This document shows, one piece after another, positions 49,601 through 61,800 of a stretch of 64,000 bases of DNA. The translations under genes were made by a program, and so were the position numbers. Source of the DNA: Atopsyche davidsoni (Eukaryota > Arthropoda > Insecta > Trichoptera > Hydrobiosidae); contig JAILWY010000022.1 in assembly GCA_022113835.1 (NCBI GenBank), positions 5,704,001 to 5,768,000 of the forward strand. The letters run 5' to 3'. Every line of letters starts with the position of its first letter. Within the stretch, counting starts at the first letter, position 1. The notes under the pieces are model-generated. The model saw only the letters and a list, made by a program, of their open reading frames with translations, did no database searches and was not told where the DNA came from.

Positions 49601-52600
49601 TAACATAACTTACTATCCAGCTGGTGTGTGCCTATAAAATAGGGCTGAGTACTTTAAAATGCAGCCAGCTAAAAAAATATCTTTTCAAAAATTGAACCTG
49701 GGGAAGGATCTATCATTAAATTTAAAGAATCATATTACTTCAAAAATCTTGTCAAATCGTTGAATTATGTTATACATGTATGTGTTGACTGATTTCAGGA
49801 GTCAGAGCGGAGGGTAGATGATGATGAAGACCGTCGCAACCCTCAATACATCCCCAAACGGGGTACGTTCTATGAACACGATGACCGCACGGCTCCTGGG
49901 TGAGAACAGATCCATAGCATATCATCTATTTACAAGTTCTTGAGAGAGATTTAGAGCTGCCATCAAAATCTCTGAACGAATTCAGATCCATCGTGGGATT
50001 CAGTGAATAGTGCCTTGAGGCGAGTGGAATCCATGGCTTGCTTGACGAACCTTTTTACATAATTGCAAGGCTCGCAATATGTGAAACTCCTTTTCCGCTA
50101 TTAATTTACTAAAGAAAAATAATAGTATTACAGTTTGGTAAATAACATTGATAATAGAGAGAAGCTGTAGAACATATAATATGTAAGTTTCATATACCAT
50201 ATATTTTATTACATACGTTTATTAATGTACATTTTGTATTTTGATGCACAGCGGTGATGAAGAGGGGGGTGGCGGTGGGGGTGACACGCTGCCCCCAGAG
50301 GCGGAGCGTGCGCCCGCCACTGGAGGCACTGGAGATTCCACACCGACCAGTCTGGCCGCAGCCAACCGCAAACCCAAGAATGACCGCTGGTCGCACGATA
50401 AATACAATGAGAATGATCAGGTACTTAACCTTACCGAGAGATTAAAGAATTGACCTTGAAGTCGAACCAAAGTTTTCGTGAGATTCACAGAGATGAGTGG
50501 AGCTCAGCGGCTATCTTTATTACTGTGGAAAGCAGCTTTGGTGCTTGTGATGTTGAGCATGCAATGAACCTTATTTGAGTCTAATTTGATGACTTGTGAA
50601 CTGAAGAAAGCAAGCTATAGTTAAGTCGGACAAATGTCTTATAAGGCTTGGAGCATTATCAATAAAATATAAAACTTTTGTTCTAATTTTTCTCGATAAT
50701 ACTGAATTATTGTTAAGCGGAATCTTAGTGTATGTAAAAATATGAATAAAATATTTCTGATTCCAGGCCCCCAAGAGCAGCGAAGAGCTGATGGCCGTGT
50801 ACGGCTATGACATTCGAGGTGAAGAAGGTCCACCCAGAGCCTTTCGAAGGCGCCGTTATGGGTGAGATTGCATATTCTGCAATTTACTTGCGTTGTGATT
50901 CAATGACTTGCATGCTTGCTTTTCTGACCATAGTCATTCAGTTCAAGTGCCTATTTGAGCTGACAATAACCCTTCGGAAATGCCACTGGGTCTTAATACA
51001 GGGTGTCGATGCTTAAGTGTTGTCTCTTATATCTAATTTGAAGGATGTGACGTGTACCAAAATAAATACATCTACAATTGATTATTTGAATTGTTTTTAA
51101 GTATGACCTGTCGACAGTTAAGATTTCAAATTTTTATTTATTTGCTATACCAATAAAATATTCATTTATTCAATTGATAAATAAAAAGTTAATATTACAA
51201 TTAATAACATAACACTTTCATTGTGCCATTTAATCATCAGTTCAATTTTATGGGAATGAAATACAAAAGGTTCTCTAGAATTAATTCTCACATAAATATC
51301 TTGCGAAAGTCAAATATTAAGTTTAATCTATTTTCTAGAACTACTTTCAGTGACATGTCACCGTTTCATATTTCAGACGTGGACCAAACAAGTACACTCG
51401 CAACTGGGAGGACGAGGAGGCCTACGGGCGTGCCGGAAACCCCGGGGGTCCTCGGCCGGTTCGCACGCCGCCCACTGTCACAAACGGTGATGAGTTCCCG
51501 GCACTTCAGGCCAAGAATGAGAGGTAAGATTTTTTTTTCAATAATATTTGAAACTGAATCAATTCACACATACATATTTTACTTTATTACTAAATTATTA
51601 TAGGAATCGTATGGACAAAAGGCGCAACGGCACGGATAACAAGCAACGTCCCGCAGATCCGGAGGCTTCGGAGGTCGAGTTGAAGGAGAAGATCCTGCCC
51701 GACAAGACACTGAGTCCTCCACGGCCCCGTGCTGAAAAGTTCACCACCGAGCGCCCCGAGACCGACAAGCGCCCCGATACAGACAAGCGACCCAATGCAG
51801 ACAAGCGGCCTGATGCAGACAAGCGACCCAATGCAGATAAGCGCCCTGATGCAGACAAGCGACCCAATGCAGATAAGCGACCCGATGCAGACAAGCGACC
51901 CAATGCAGACAAGAGATCCGATACAGACAAGCGACCCGAAGCAGACAAGCGACCCGAATCTGACAAACGACCGCGCCAGCCGCCCCGAGAGCAGCGCCGG
52001 CCACAGCTCACCGCGTCCAGGCCTCTGCAGGAACTCAACAAGTAGACACCACTTCCAACTAAATCCATAATTCAACCCTAAACTATCCTAGTAATGTGTC
52101 TGGTTGGAGAAACTTAACCATTCACTACTATTCATAGTATTTATAACTTGCATATTGGTTAGTGTTACTAAAAATCTACTTCATGTTATAAAGGCCTAGA
52201 TTTTTTGTTTTTATTGATACATATAATGTTAATAAAAACAATAAACATTAAGTCAAGCAATGTTTATTGTTTATATGGACTTCACACAATTAATAGTCAT
52301 GACAAGCGAGCTTCTTGGTAAAGCGATGCTATATTGTTAATTTTAGACTGCACATTGTCATAACTAAGACACTATACAATCGTATGTCTGTTAACAGGCG
52401 AGAACCAGTGACACCAGCAGCCGAGGCTCCGGCCCGCACGCCAGCACCGCCTCTTCCCTCTGCGGGGCTGCCTGCTGCCTCGCTCACACCACAAGAAAAA
52501 AAGGCCCCTCCTCCGAGGAAGACCAACCAGGTAATTATAAAATATACTTTCAAACTGACAATATGTTCATCATGAAAGCTCTTTCGACTATGTGATAAAA

Positions 52601-53579
52601 TAGTCTGGATTATAATTGAGCGTAAATACTACTAAACTAGCTTTTGAATTGAGATTCAATATGACAGTATTTATTTAAAAATTTATTGCATATTAATTGG
52701 ATCACTATGAACAAAGATAAATCTTATAACTCGCAAGTTTCTAATGTAGTTTTTTTATTCAATAGAAATGATTTCCAGATATTTTGAATGCCGCTATTTA
52801 CACAGCTCTTATCACTTATTCGCAGGTGCCCCCGCGTATGCAGGGAAGCTCGACGAACGTGACTCCGCCCTCAGAGGGTGCCACGCGAGGCAAACGCTAC
52901 TCCAGCCTCCGGCAGCGCCCAATGCCCGAGAATTATCAACCACACCAGCCTCACCAGCCCCATCAGCAGCAAGCTTACATCAACGGTAACAACAATCATT
53001 AAACTATATTTAAATTTGTAAAAATATCTAAAACATTAAATTTGTATTATAATACTTCCTTTTCAAATAAATATTTTCTTTTAAGTATAAAATAACTAAA
53101 ATTTGATACTTTAAAATTATCAAATTCTATTGTGCTAGCGAATTCTTTTGCTTTTAGACTATCAGCAGCCTGCAGCAAATCAAACAACACCACAACAGCC
53201 CATCCAGAATCTCACAGCCGTCCCTCTGCGTCAGACTCCGCCGCCTCTTCTACAGCAGCAGCCGGCCCAGCATCACCAGTCTACCGTCCCGCAGCAGGCT
53301 CTCCCAGTTCAGCACCAGCAGCCTATTCAGCACCACCAGCAGCAGGGGCAGCTGCTGCAACAGCAGGGACAGATGATCCAACAGCAGCCAGGCCAGTTGA
53401 TCCAACAACAGGGCCAGATGATCCAGCAACAGCAGGGTCAAATGATACAGCAGCAACAGGGGCAACTAATCCAGCAACAGCAACCCAAACTTACTCCTCA
53501 GCAACAGGGACAACTGATGCAGCAACAGCAAGGACAATTGTTACAGCAACAGCAACAAGGGCAGTTGCTACAACAACAG

Positions 53580-53611
<32 letters not shown>

Positions 53612-56600
53612 GGGCCAATTAGTACAGCAGCAAGGACAGTTGTTACAACAGGGACAATTGCTGCAACAACAGCAACAGCAACATCAGGGACAAGTAGTGC
53701 AGCAACAGGGTCAACTAGTGCAGCAGCAGGGGCAGCTAATTCAACAGCAATCCGGACAGATGCTACAACAGCAACAGGGGCAGATCTTGCAGCAGCAACA
53801 GCAGGGACAGATGGTGCAGCAACAGCAGCAGCAACTCCAACAGCAGCAGCAGGGACAGCTGATCCAGCAACAGGGACAGATGATACACCAGCAGACGCCC
53901 CCGCCGCTGCACCAGAGCACTCCGCCCCCGCAATTGCCTCAGAACCTGGGACGGCAAGCAGCCACTCTGCCGATGAGACAAGTCCCCCGGCCGCACCAGC
54001 AGCCTATCCCCATGCACAACATGCCCGCCCCCACACACCTTCAAGGTAACTACAAAACTATCATTTATCTTCTGCATATAATTTTTTATGCAACAATACT
54101 ACTGGGTGAGTCCTTCAAGTCCATACCGTTTTTTTTCTTTCTAGTTCCTTTGTTACAGGAAGGCAGACTAAGGATAATCTAACGTCTTCTTCAGGCGGAT
54201 ACTGTATACCCACTGGCGAGCATCGGCTTAATTTATTAAACCACAGATAATTTACAGCCCATATGCTTTCTGTAAAATCGGATTTTGTCTTGCATCGCAA
54301 CAAAATGCAAAAGCTAGTATCTACTAATGTTATTTTCATAATGTTCTATCCATTTGTTTTGCTCATGCTAAGTTTAAAAATATTTCTGATAGCAATACAC
54401 CGTTAACGAGTTTTAGTGACGACTGAGTATGACGATTTGTATTTCCAGGAGATGTATTATTTTCATTTTAAATAATATCATGTTTCAACAGTAATAACAA
54501 TAACAACAATAATATCTGCATAATCTCTCTATTATATAGAAGTGTTATATTGATTTTGAAAAATATTTTCAATAGATAACCTCAAAAGTCAAATAAAAAT
54601 TTTCAGGTGCAGGGTTGGTTGCCACACAGAGCTACGCTGCTCCTCCCATGATGCCGCAAGCCCAGTACATCCAGGTAAAACTGAATTACGAGTCCTTACA
54701 TTCAAACTTGATGAATTCACAAGTTTGGCTTGTTAAGTACGAATTTTTCAATTTATTGTTTATTTCACATACAAGAAAACCATTACTTAATCCATATAGA
54801 GATGAATATGTTATTGTTGTGATTTCAGAGTGCAAACGGTGCCGTATACAGTCACACAGTGTATCCGGCGGGTGGAGCCTATCCTACGCCGCTGCCCCCG
54901 CAGCCCCTTCCCCCCGCATTGCCGCCTTCGCTGCCTCCGCCCCAACAGGCTCTGCCGGCACAAGTGCTCGCAGCTCCGCATACACCGCACGCTGCTCACG
55001 CCCCGCATGCTGCCTACCACCATCCTGCGCCTGCGCCTCCACCTTATGTTGCGCACCCGCCACACGTCGCCCATCCGCCACATGTTGCTGTACGAATACT
55101 TTTCTACCAGTTAAACATGTGTTACTTACAAACATTTAGTGCAATAATCAGTAGATTATAATCCATATTAGAAATGCTTAGTTATTCTGACCTTGTGGCT
55201 TCCAGACCGGGCGATCAGTGTTCCGGGAACCGAGCGGCATCACGTACTACAGCCCCCAAGAGCAGAAAGGGGCTCCGCCCCCCACGCGCCGCCCCACCAG
55301 CGCCATCCCTATCGTGCCCCCGCCTGCCCGTGGCAGGTTAGTATACCACAAATTTTTATTGACTTTACTTTGCTAATATTCTGGTATAATATGGTTCAGC
55401 ATTGTAGCGTCTCCTCCAAATATCACTGGATTTATCTTCTTTTATACCTCTCTTCAGAGGAGGTTTGCGACCATCAGCAAGCATTTACCTTGTTATATTA
55501 TCTTTTATCAGAAAGGGTTTCTCTTCACATTGTTCTTAGAAATAGTTTATAATTTTAATATGATTGAAAAACTGAAAAAAACGTACCGCTCCACCAAGAT
55601 TTGAACCCAAAACCTCGTGGTCAGTGAGCCTTGAGAAACTTTTAATTTCATGCTGGTATTTCCAATTTATTTTTATATTAATATTTACAGGGGGAGATTA
55701 ACGGACGCAGCGGCTGTACAAAAGGATAATATCGACCACATTGTAGACAACATGTTCGTACCGAGGCACCAGACCAGGCCGGGGCCCTCCAGACCTGGTG
55801 CGTATTGTCACACTTCATCCACGTCTTTGTTACACGAATCTGCCACACAGCTTTCAACCAATGTCTCGCTGCATTTTATCTTAAAACATATTTATGCTAC
55901 TTAATATCAAATTGCTGAAATTTTTCAGATTTTTTATACTTAAAAACATTTAGAACCAAGTGTCGTAATGATACAAAAAATTACTGCATCTGTACTCATA
56001 CCTAGAATGTTTGCGAGTCATCAACTACATAATCAACACAAAGAAGTACGTTACACATTACATGTGGATTTAATCCCAAAACCTCGTGGTTGATAATTTC
56101 ATAATCTAATTTGATTATCTTTTGATTTTTTGCAGGAGAAACTCCGCCTCGAACCACAGAATCTTCAACCGTTCCAAAGCAATTTGATGACACCGTTCGG
56201 CAACCCGAAGCCAGAGGAGAGAGTCTAGCTTCAGATAGGTCATCAAAAGAAAGCTCGATGGAGGCAGTTGCAGTGAGAGTGGAACAATCCCCTCCCATAG
56301 AAGCTGCTCAAGCCAGGGTAGAAGCACCCCCTGTTTCTGTTGTTCCCGAAGCTCCTGTTCCCCTTCCGACCCCTGTTCCGGAAACCACAACTCCGGAAGA
56401 GCAACCGCAGCAGCTCGTGGTAGAGGTTGAGAGCTTACCCAAAGAGTTAGATGAAAAATTATCAATCGAAAGCAATTCTAGTCCAGTAGTCGAAAAAGAG
56501 CCCATTGATCATATAGAAATTGCGCCCGAAATAACAGAAACTCTACCAGAAAAGGTAGAACCTCCTCCACTGGAAGAAGTTATCGAAACACCCAAAATTA

Positions 56601-56941
56601 TAGAATCTGTTGAACCTGTTGTAGAAATTGAAGAAATCAAAGAACCTGTCGTCGCCGCTGAAATTCAAGAACCGCTTGAGACAGAAGTTGTTGAAACAAA
56701 TACTCCAGAAGAAGTGATTGAAAGCCCGCCAGCAGTCGTTGCCAAAGTCTCACCAACATCGGCTGCTGAAGATTCACCGGCACCAGTTGAAGAGATCAAA
56801 GAAGAGCCCACGAAAGAAGAAGCCGTGAAATCCCTCGCCGAAGAATTGGCCACGAGCCAACCCGAAGAGAGCGCGGAGACAGCTGCTGAGGTTACGAAAA
56901 CCGCTGTCGCAACGGAAGAAACGACGGCATCGCAAGATTAA
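46678..56941 (+). CDS. btz: Barentsz / CASC3 (MLN51), exon junction complex core subunit
   Basis: Fifteen GT-AG exons: 46678-46770, 47014-47100, 49799-49899, 50252-50420, 50767-50861, 51377-51523, 51604-52041, 52398-52530, 52826-52985, 53158-54045, 54607-54674, 54829-55089, 55206-55336, 55691-55797, 56136-56941 (stop TAA). Frame holds at every joint, giving 1,227 residues. The SELOR domain, which clamps RNA with eIF4AIII, shows as DDDEDRRNP, YIPKRGTFYEHDDR (77-90), RWSHDKYNENDQ (139-150) and APKSSEELMAVYGYDIR (151-167). The aromatic residues after GT and the Trp in RWSHD match those that contact RNA and eIF4AIII in human MLN51. Two distal CASC3 blocks confirm the call: GKRYSSLRQRPMPE (443-456) and GITYYSPQEQ (891-900). 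In flies Barentsz is needed for oskar mRNA localisation and acts in the exon junction complex. Odd features: a Gly/Pro-rich insert within SELOR (95-135), a DKRPxx array, a long Gln-rich exon and a 267-residue acidic Pro/Glu/Val-rich C-terminal exon. Total length exceeds human CASC3 (about 700 aa). Confidence 0.95.
48130..49290 (-). mobile_element. Degenerate non-LTR retrotransposon fragment in barentsz intron 2
   Basis: A 229-codon open frame (49155-48466, minus) encodes a Pro/Ser/Lys/Arg-rich, low-complexity protein with DKKSDDGGFTTVVNKRAKRG, which resembles the gag-like ORF1 of insect non-LTR elements. It continues upstream in another frame to about 49285, so at least one frameshift is present. 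A flanking block at 48138-48200 (TGTCGGC..., TTCCGGGTGCCGACA) is also found at about 35925-35980. No reverse transcriptase is seen here. The class call is by resemblance only. Confidence 0.5.
49799..50861 (+). other. btz: SELOR domain exons of barentsz
   Basis: Exons 3, 4 and 5 encode the eIF4AIII- and RNA-binding SELOR module. Exon 3 carries YIPKRGTFYEHDDR, the end of exon 4 carries RWSHDKYNENDQ, and exon 5 begins APKSSEELMAVYGYDIR. The two halves are separated by about 48 residues, including a run of six Gly, against about 20 residues in human CASC3. Confidence 0.9.
51764..51973 (+). repeat. Coding 18-bp tandem repeat (DKRPxx) in barentsz exon 7
   Basis: Twelve units of six residues, DKRPNA and DKRPDA in alternation in the centre (so a 36-bp higher-order unit), with DKRPDT, DKRSDT, DKRPEA and DKRPES at the edges. 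Units are nearly identical at DNA level (GACAAGCGACCCAATGCA-like), which points to recent expansion. The charge pattern is mixed Asp/Lys/Arg, expected to be disordered. Confidence 0.95.
53340..53900 (+). repeat. Coding Gln-rich tandem repeat (QGQLxQQQ) in barentsz exon 10
   Basis: Degenerate units of the form QGQ(L/M)(I/L/V)QQQ repeat more than 20 times, with one pure Gln run near 53570-53610. CAG and CAA are mixed, so the array is not a simple CAG slippage tract and is probably older or selected. Adjacent frames also stay open because of the repeat. Confidence 0.93.
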
Positions 56942-57700
56942 AAAGGCTACGTCGATCAATGGATATATAGTCATAACTGAGGCCACTTTGTCTTCGAATA
57001 TCCTCACAATAATTATTATAAATTATTTAACACTCGTATGATAATCCTTCTCGGTTAGGTGCACCCAATCAGTTAGTTGATAGATTATTTATTGAATGAC
57101 TGCTCTTTTATGTTTTGATATGATCTCCCCGTGTCGAGTCATTCTGATTCTGAAACCGGGCGCTGACTGCGCTCGTAAATGTACTCCCTAGTGTTTTATA
57201 TATTTAACATTTATAACCTTCCTAATTAGAGTTTAAATTACGATTAGTTATTGAGTAATTATTTATTTGTATTCAGTTCACTGTGTTATTTTTATGTGTT
57301 AAAATATGTCAAAACAGAAACCGATACGTCAATAAGATAAAATATATATATTGTTAATATTTTTTATATATATATATTTTGGCAATGTTAATATTTTTTT
57401 ATTCTTTATTAATTACTATGAATCATGGAAAATTTAATTTAAACTCAATTGGGAGTCGTGATACATGAATGGAATCAAATTGAATGAGTATTCGTAAATA
57501 TCTTCCGATGTTAACTAAACACGACTAATTATTTTCGTGATTAAAAAACAATATTGTTTCACGATAAAATTTTCATATTCTTATATTTAGTTGTCGAGCA
57601 GTTAAAAACTGGGCTCTGTAAATTCTGGTTAATTGATAACAAGCAATTGTCACGGAGTTAGCTTGCGAAAGTGACATAATCACGTTCGTCCTTAGTTGTG

Positions 57701-57706
57701 AATAAA
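57701..57706 (+). promoter_or_regulatory. Candidate poly(A) signal of barentsz
   Basis: AATAAA lies 760 bases after the stop, with another at about 57812-57817. Bases 56942-57700 would then be an AT-rich 3' UTR. Which signal is used cannot be told. Confidence 0.4.
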
Positions 57707-59879
57707 TTAAATGTAAAAATGTTGGTTTCTGTTTTGTCAATGTACACGTTATCAAGTTATTTATTTTTGCTTGCAATGCTTTAACGGGATGGACAGAATG
57801 CGCATAGGAATAATAAAACAATCGTAATATTAGTGAAACACGCGAGGTAACCAGGCTGCTTGCACGTCTTCCCAGACAAAACTGTTGGAGAAAACTTAAA
57901 TTTCTTTGTTTTTCACCTCAATCGATTTTGCTTGCAGCAGCAGCGTGAAAAGACTTATCTACGGAAAATATAATATTTCTTTAAGTTAGAAATTTTTCCT
58001 ATAGTATGTGTAGCATTGTTCTGAGTTGTGCTACTATTTCATACAATGCTTTAAAACTCACGGTATCTTCCTCAATCAACGTGATCACATTTATACAATC
58101 AATAATTCAAATATTCTATTTTGTGGTTTACTAATATATATATATATAGTAACAAATCAACATTATGAGTTGATTACAATTATTTAAAACTTTAGGTCAC
58201 AAAATAGTTATTATTTTAACCCTTCAACTAAAAAAATAAGCTGAAAAGTAATTATACACATTATAAATCATTAATTGACGTTAATTAAAAAAAATTCCCC
58301 AGTAAATCATACGATGAATCCTAATTTTACATGTCAATGCATATTGACATCTCCCTAGTATTAAAAAAGATTGCGTCACATCTGTGGTGCATGTGCACAC
58401 GGAATGCTTCTGAGCCTCGCACTTGTTTGACCAGTTAACATCAAAAATCACACCCCTGTATAAATTTCCTCCCTCATTGTGTAAATGTAAAAATTCTTTT
58501 ACAGGGGTAGTTATTCCCGAGCTATTGTTGAACATCTTTTACCACAAATGTATCCTCCGTAAGAATTGCACACACCAATGTCGTTGTGCGTATCTTTCGC
58601 TTCAACTCGGGGAGTGACATTTCTACAGCAGATAGCAGCGTTTATAAAAAAAATTAACTACCCACGCAATCTGGCAAAATTAGCTCAAAGCATATATTCA
58701 CTGCTAAAATTAATAATTTTGTAAACCCAATACTGACGTGCTTCTAGATAATTCGATGTGAATATTTTCAAACCGGTGACGAAAAGACGATTGGTCCGTT
58801 GCACCTCTTGACGGTTGTCACTTGAGAGCGTAAGCCAAAAATTACGTTGCCTTATTAAAAGGGAGTTATATTGATTAACACCGTACTTGGAATTCTTTAG
58901 AGAAAGATTTTGTTATTCTAGCCCTTACGATTTCAATGCTTAAGAATTTTTCTATTAATCTAGTGAGAGATATATTAAGAGTTTAACTACTATAGATATC
59001 ACTGATCAAGGCCAGGCTCATTGTGGTATTCGTACACCGATGCATTGAGACAAATATAATCCAGGGGCTTACAACTGTTAAGACTTGTTTTAGATATCAT
59101 TTTAGACAATATCAATATTTGCAATGGTTTCACTTGTCAGCTCTACGCAACCAGATATGATATGAGGCTTATACTTTCAAGGAACAAGGCCACTAGCCTC
59201 CTCGGTGAAACCAAATCCTTAAAAAGATGCTACATAGACATAGCTGGAAGTCCACTTGAGCGGACCTCAACTACCTAAGCGATAGGCCACGTAGCCATTT
59301 CTCGTGATGGCATTCTAAAGATTGTCATACTAAATGTATCAATAAGTGTAATTATGAATTTACGAATCATTCGAAATATCGCTGCAAAAAAAGAGAGTTT
59401 TTTTTTTATTGTTTCTGCATGGAATGCAATAATTAAAATAATTTACATATTTTTTTTATAAAACTTCCCTCTTGTTTACCAACAACGTGTGATATACAAG
59501 ATGTTGGACATGCAGTTGTATATAGAGCATGCTGAATATAAGTAATGCATTATTTTCATCTAGAGTAGCCCAAATATTATATGGATTGTTCTCATATCAT
59601 TATTATAAAAATATGCTATTCGAACTAATGATAGGACAAGTATTTTTGTATTTTTTCTAAATAATTCAGCTTTGTCTCTGCCCTTCTGCGATGTTACTGT
59701 AAAATTAAATCTGCTCCGTCAAACAAGACTACGTCTTCCCTTCCTGGCCCTGAGATGCCACTCTGAGGTTGCTTTCATTCATCCATGATTCCAGTGTCTC
59801 GTCACCTGACTCGCCCGTTGCCACTTATGCTTCATTTTGCAGTTTTGGATGAATGAATCGTCTTTCGAGTAAGAAAAAG

Positions 59880-60420
59880 AAAAACTGTATTGTGGGTTTG
59901 GGTCACTCTGGTTGCTTTATGAGTGCTTGTATTTTATACAGTGTGAATATTATAGAATATATACATATTTTACGTGTCCATTTAGGCGTAGCAAAAATCT
60001 TTCATTGCTATCAGATGGAACTAGAGTGGCCCGAGTCTGGTTTCTAAAGCTTAATGCATGATTTAAATTTTACCATATTGGTCTATACTACTTTATAATG
60101 ATGTTTGTTACTTGTTATATTTCACAACTCGAGTCTTTTTGTTGTTAAATAGTATTGTTACCAGTTGGGTCTATTGTGTGTTTCGCGATTCTGGTTCCCG
60201 ATGTTTTTATACATGCGTATAATTTTGCCATTTTGGTGTATAATACTATAGAATACGCTTGTCGTTTGTCCACTTTTGCGATGCAAGAATCTTCTACCGG
60301 TGAACATCGCTACCAGTTAGGTCTGTTGTGGTCCGACCACTCTGGTTCCGGAGCTTTACAAATGCTTCTAATTTTGCTTGTTACTTGTCCAATATCACGA
60401 AAATCTTTTACTGGTTGACA
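59880..60420 (+). repeat. Diverged tandem array, unit about 130-150 bp
   Basis: A block like TTGTGGTCCGACCACTCTGG recurs in diverged form near 59893, 60030, 60175 and 60328, each followed by ATTTTAC/TATAGAATA and CTTGT.ACTTGTCC-type blocks. No unit has a maintained reading frame. Confidence 0.55.
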
Positions 60421-61554
60421 ATAATATGAAATTATTCCACGCAGTTTTATATAAATTTAGAAATATTGTCAGTAGAGCCTTGATATCACGGCATATAGCT
60501 CCCAAAATGGAGAATATAATGTTACAAATAAGTATATACTAAATTAGCATTTTTCTCTAAGTTGCTCAATGCAATAAATTAATTATAGATGTTAATTATC
60601 TACTAATAAAGATGTATCTAAAACAATAATTAAAAGAATTTATCCACACCAAAATCAGAGCTAAGCCCTGTAACTAATGTTAAATTTTTTAAAAATTAAG
60701 CATATGGCTGATAGTAACTGGCTTTGTGTAAAAATGTATATTCGTCAGCCAAAACAACTGCCGTAACGTAAGTTAAATGTAGAACTGTCATGGTGGCAAT
60801 ATTGTTGTTATGTGTCATACGTTTAGGTAGACTTGAAATGCCTTTGATAATTATGGTAAGCCAGGGGAATAATACATTTAAAGATTCGATACTATGACGA
60901 TCCGGAGTATTTTAGTACATAAAGTTTTAAGTTATTTATTAGGAAAATTACACGAACCAAAAAATGCGGATCTATTAAATATTGAATAATCGTCGGCAAA
61001 TACACTATAGTTCATCAGATTTTGGCAGCTGGGTATTACGCTACGTCAACGTTTCATTGATCTTCCGACGTTTCGGCCTCCGCACTGGAAGGATTTTTTT
61101 AAATCTTGCTTAACGAAATAAAAAGTGTAAATCTCCCGGAGAGTCTGAGGCAGTTAAATCTTTGACTTTCATTGTTATTCCCCTCGTTTATCCACGTTGT
61201 TTTTTTAAGGACACGCACAATTTAACACGGCAATATATCTTACTCTCCAGTACTCCAGTACTGCAGGATATCTTATTTAGACATGCATGAGTGGGTTGAA
61301 TGTTTATCCTAAAAAATTATAATAACACTATGTATAAGTAGTGGGCATGAAATTGACTAAATTTAAAACAATCATTAAAATAATTAAATAATTCATTTAT
61401 CAAAGTATCGACGTCACTTCATTTTGACGATTGAAATCATTAATGAAATTTGATGCCACCGTTTAATATATTTCATATTATGATAATATCTTATCATTTG
61501 TTTTAGAAATATTATCATAATCAAAACACTACCATCATGCCTTAGTACATCATA

Positions 61555-61800
61555 ATGAGCTGCGAATGACGGTAGCGCTTTAAAAAGAAGTCTTCTCTAT
61601 GTAAAAATGGTGGGGCTTTAATTACGATAGTGGTATTGCTATGGTACTGATGGCTACATCACCGTCATTCCTAATAATGATTGCACGCTATGAATGACGG
61701 CGGTGCTTCTATTTTGAGAATGAATAATCAATTGAATGCAATGATGATGAAGCTTTGATTGTGATATCAGTATCGCTGTGACGGGGGTGCTCAAGTTATA
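61555..61800 (+). repeat. 125-bp diverged tandem duplication
   Basis: GAATGACGGTAGCGCTT ... GGTATTGCTATGGTACTG is followed 125 bases later by GAATGACGGCGGTGCTT ... AGTATCGCTGTGACGG. Non-coding. Confidence 0.7.

Noticed and set aside
51590..52075. Reverse-strand frames of up to 161 codons opposite the DKRP array
   Set aside because: They exist only because the 18-bp repeat keeps all frames open. The plus frame is confirmed by splicing and by Barentsz motifs.
53132..54049. 305-codon Ala/Thr/Ser-rich frame over barentsz exon 10
   Set aside because: It is the shifted reading of the CAG/CAA repeat. The Gln frame joins correctly to exons 9 and 11.
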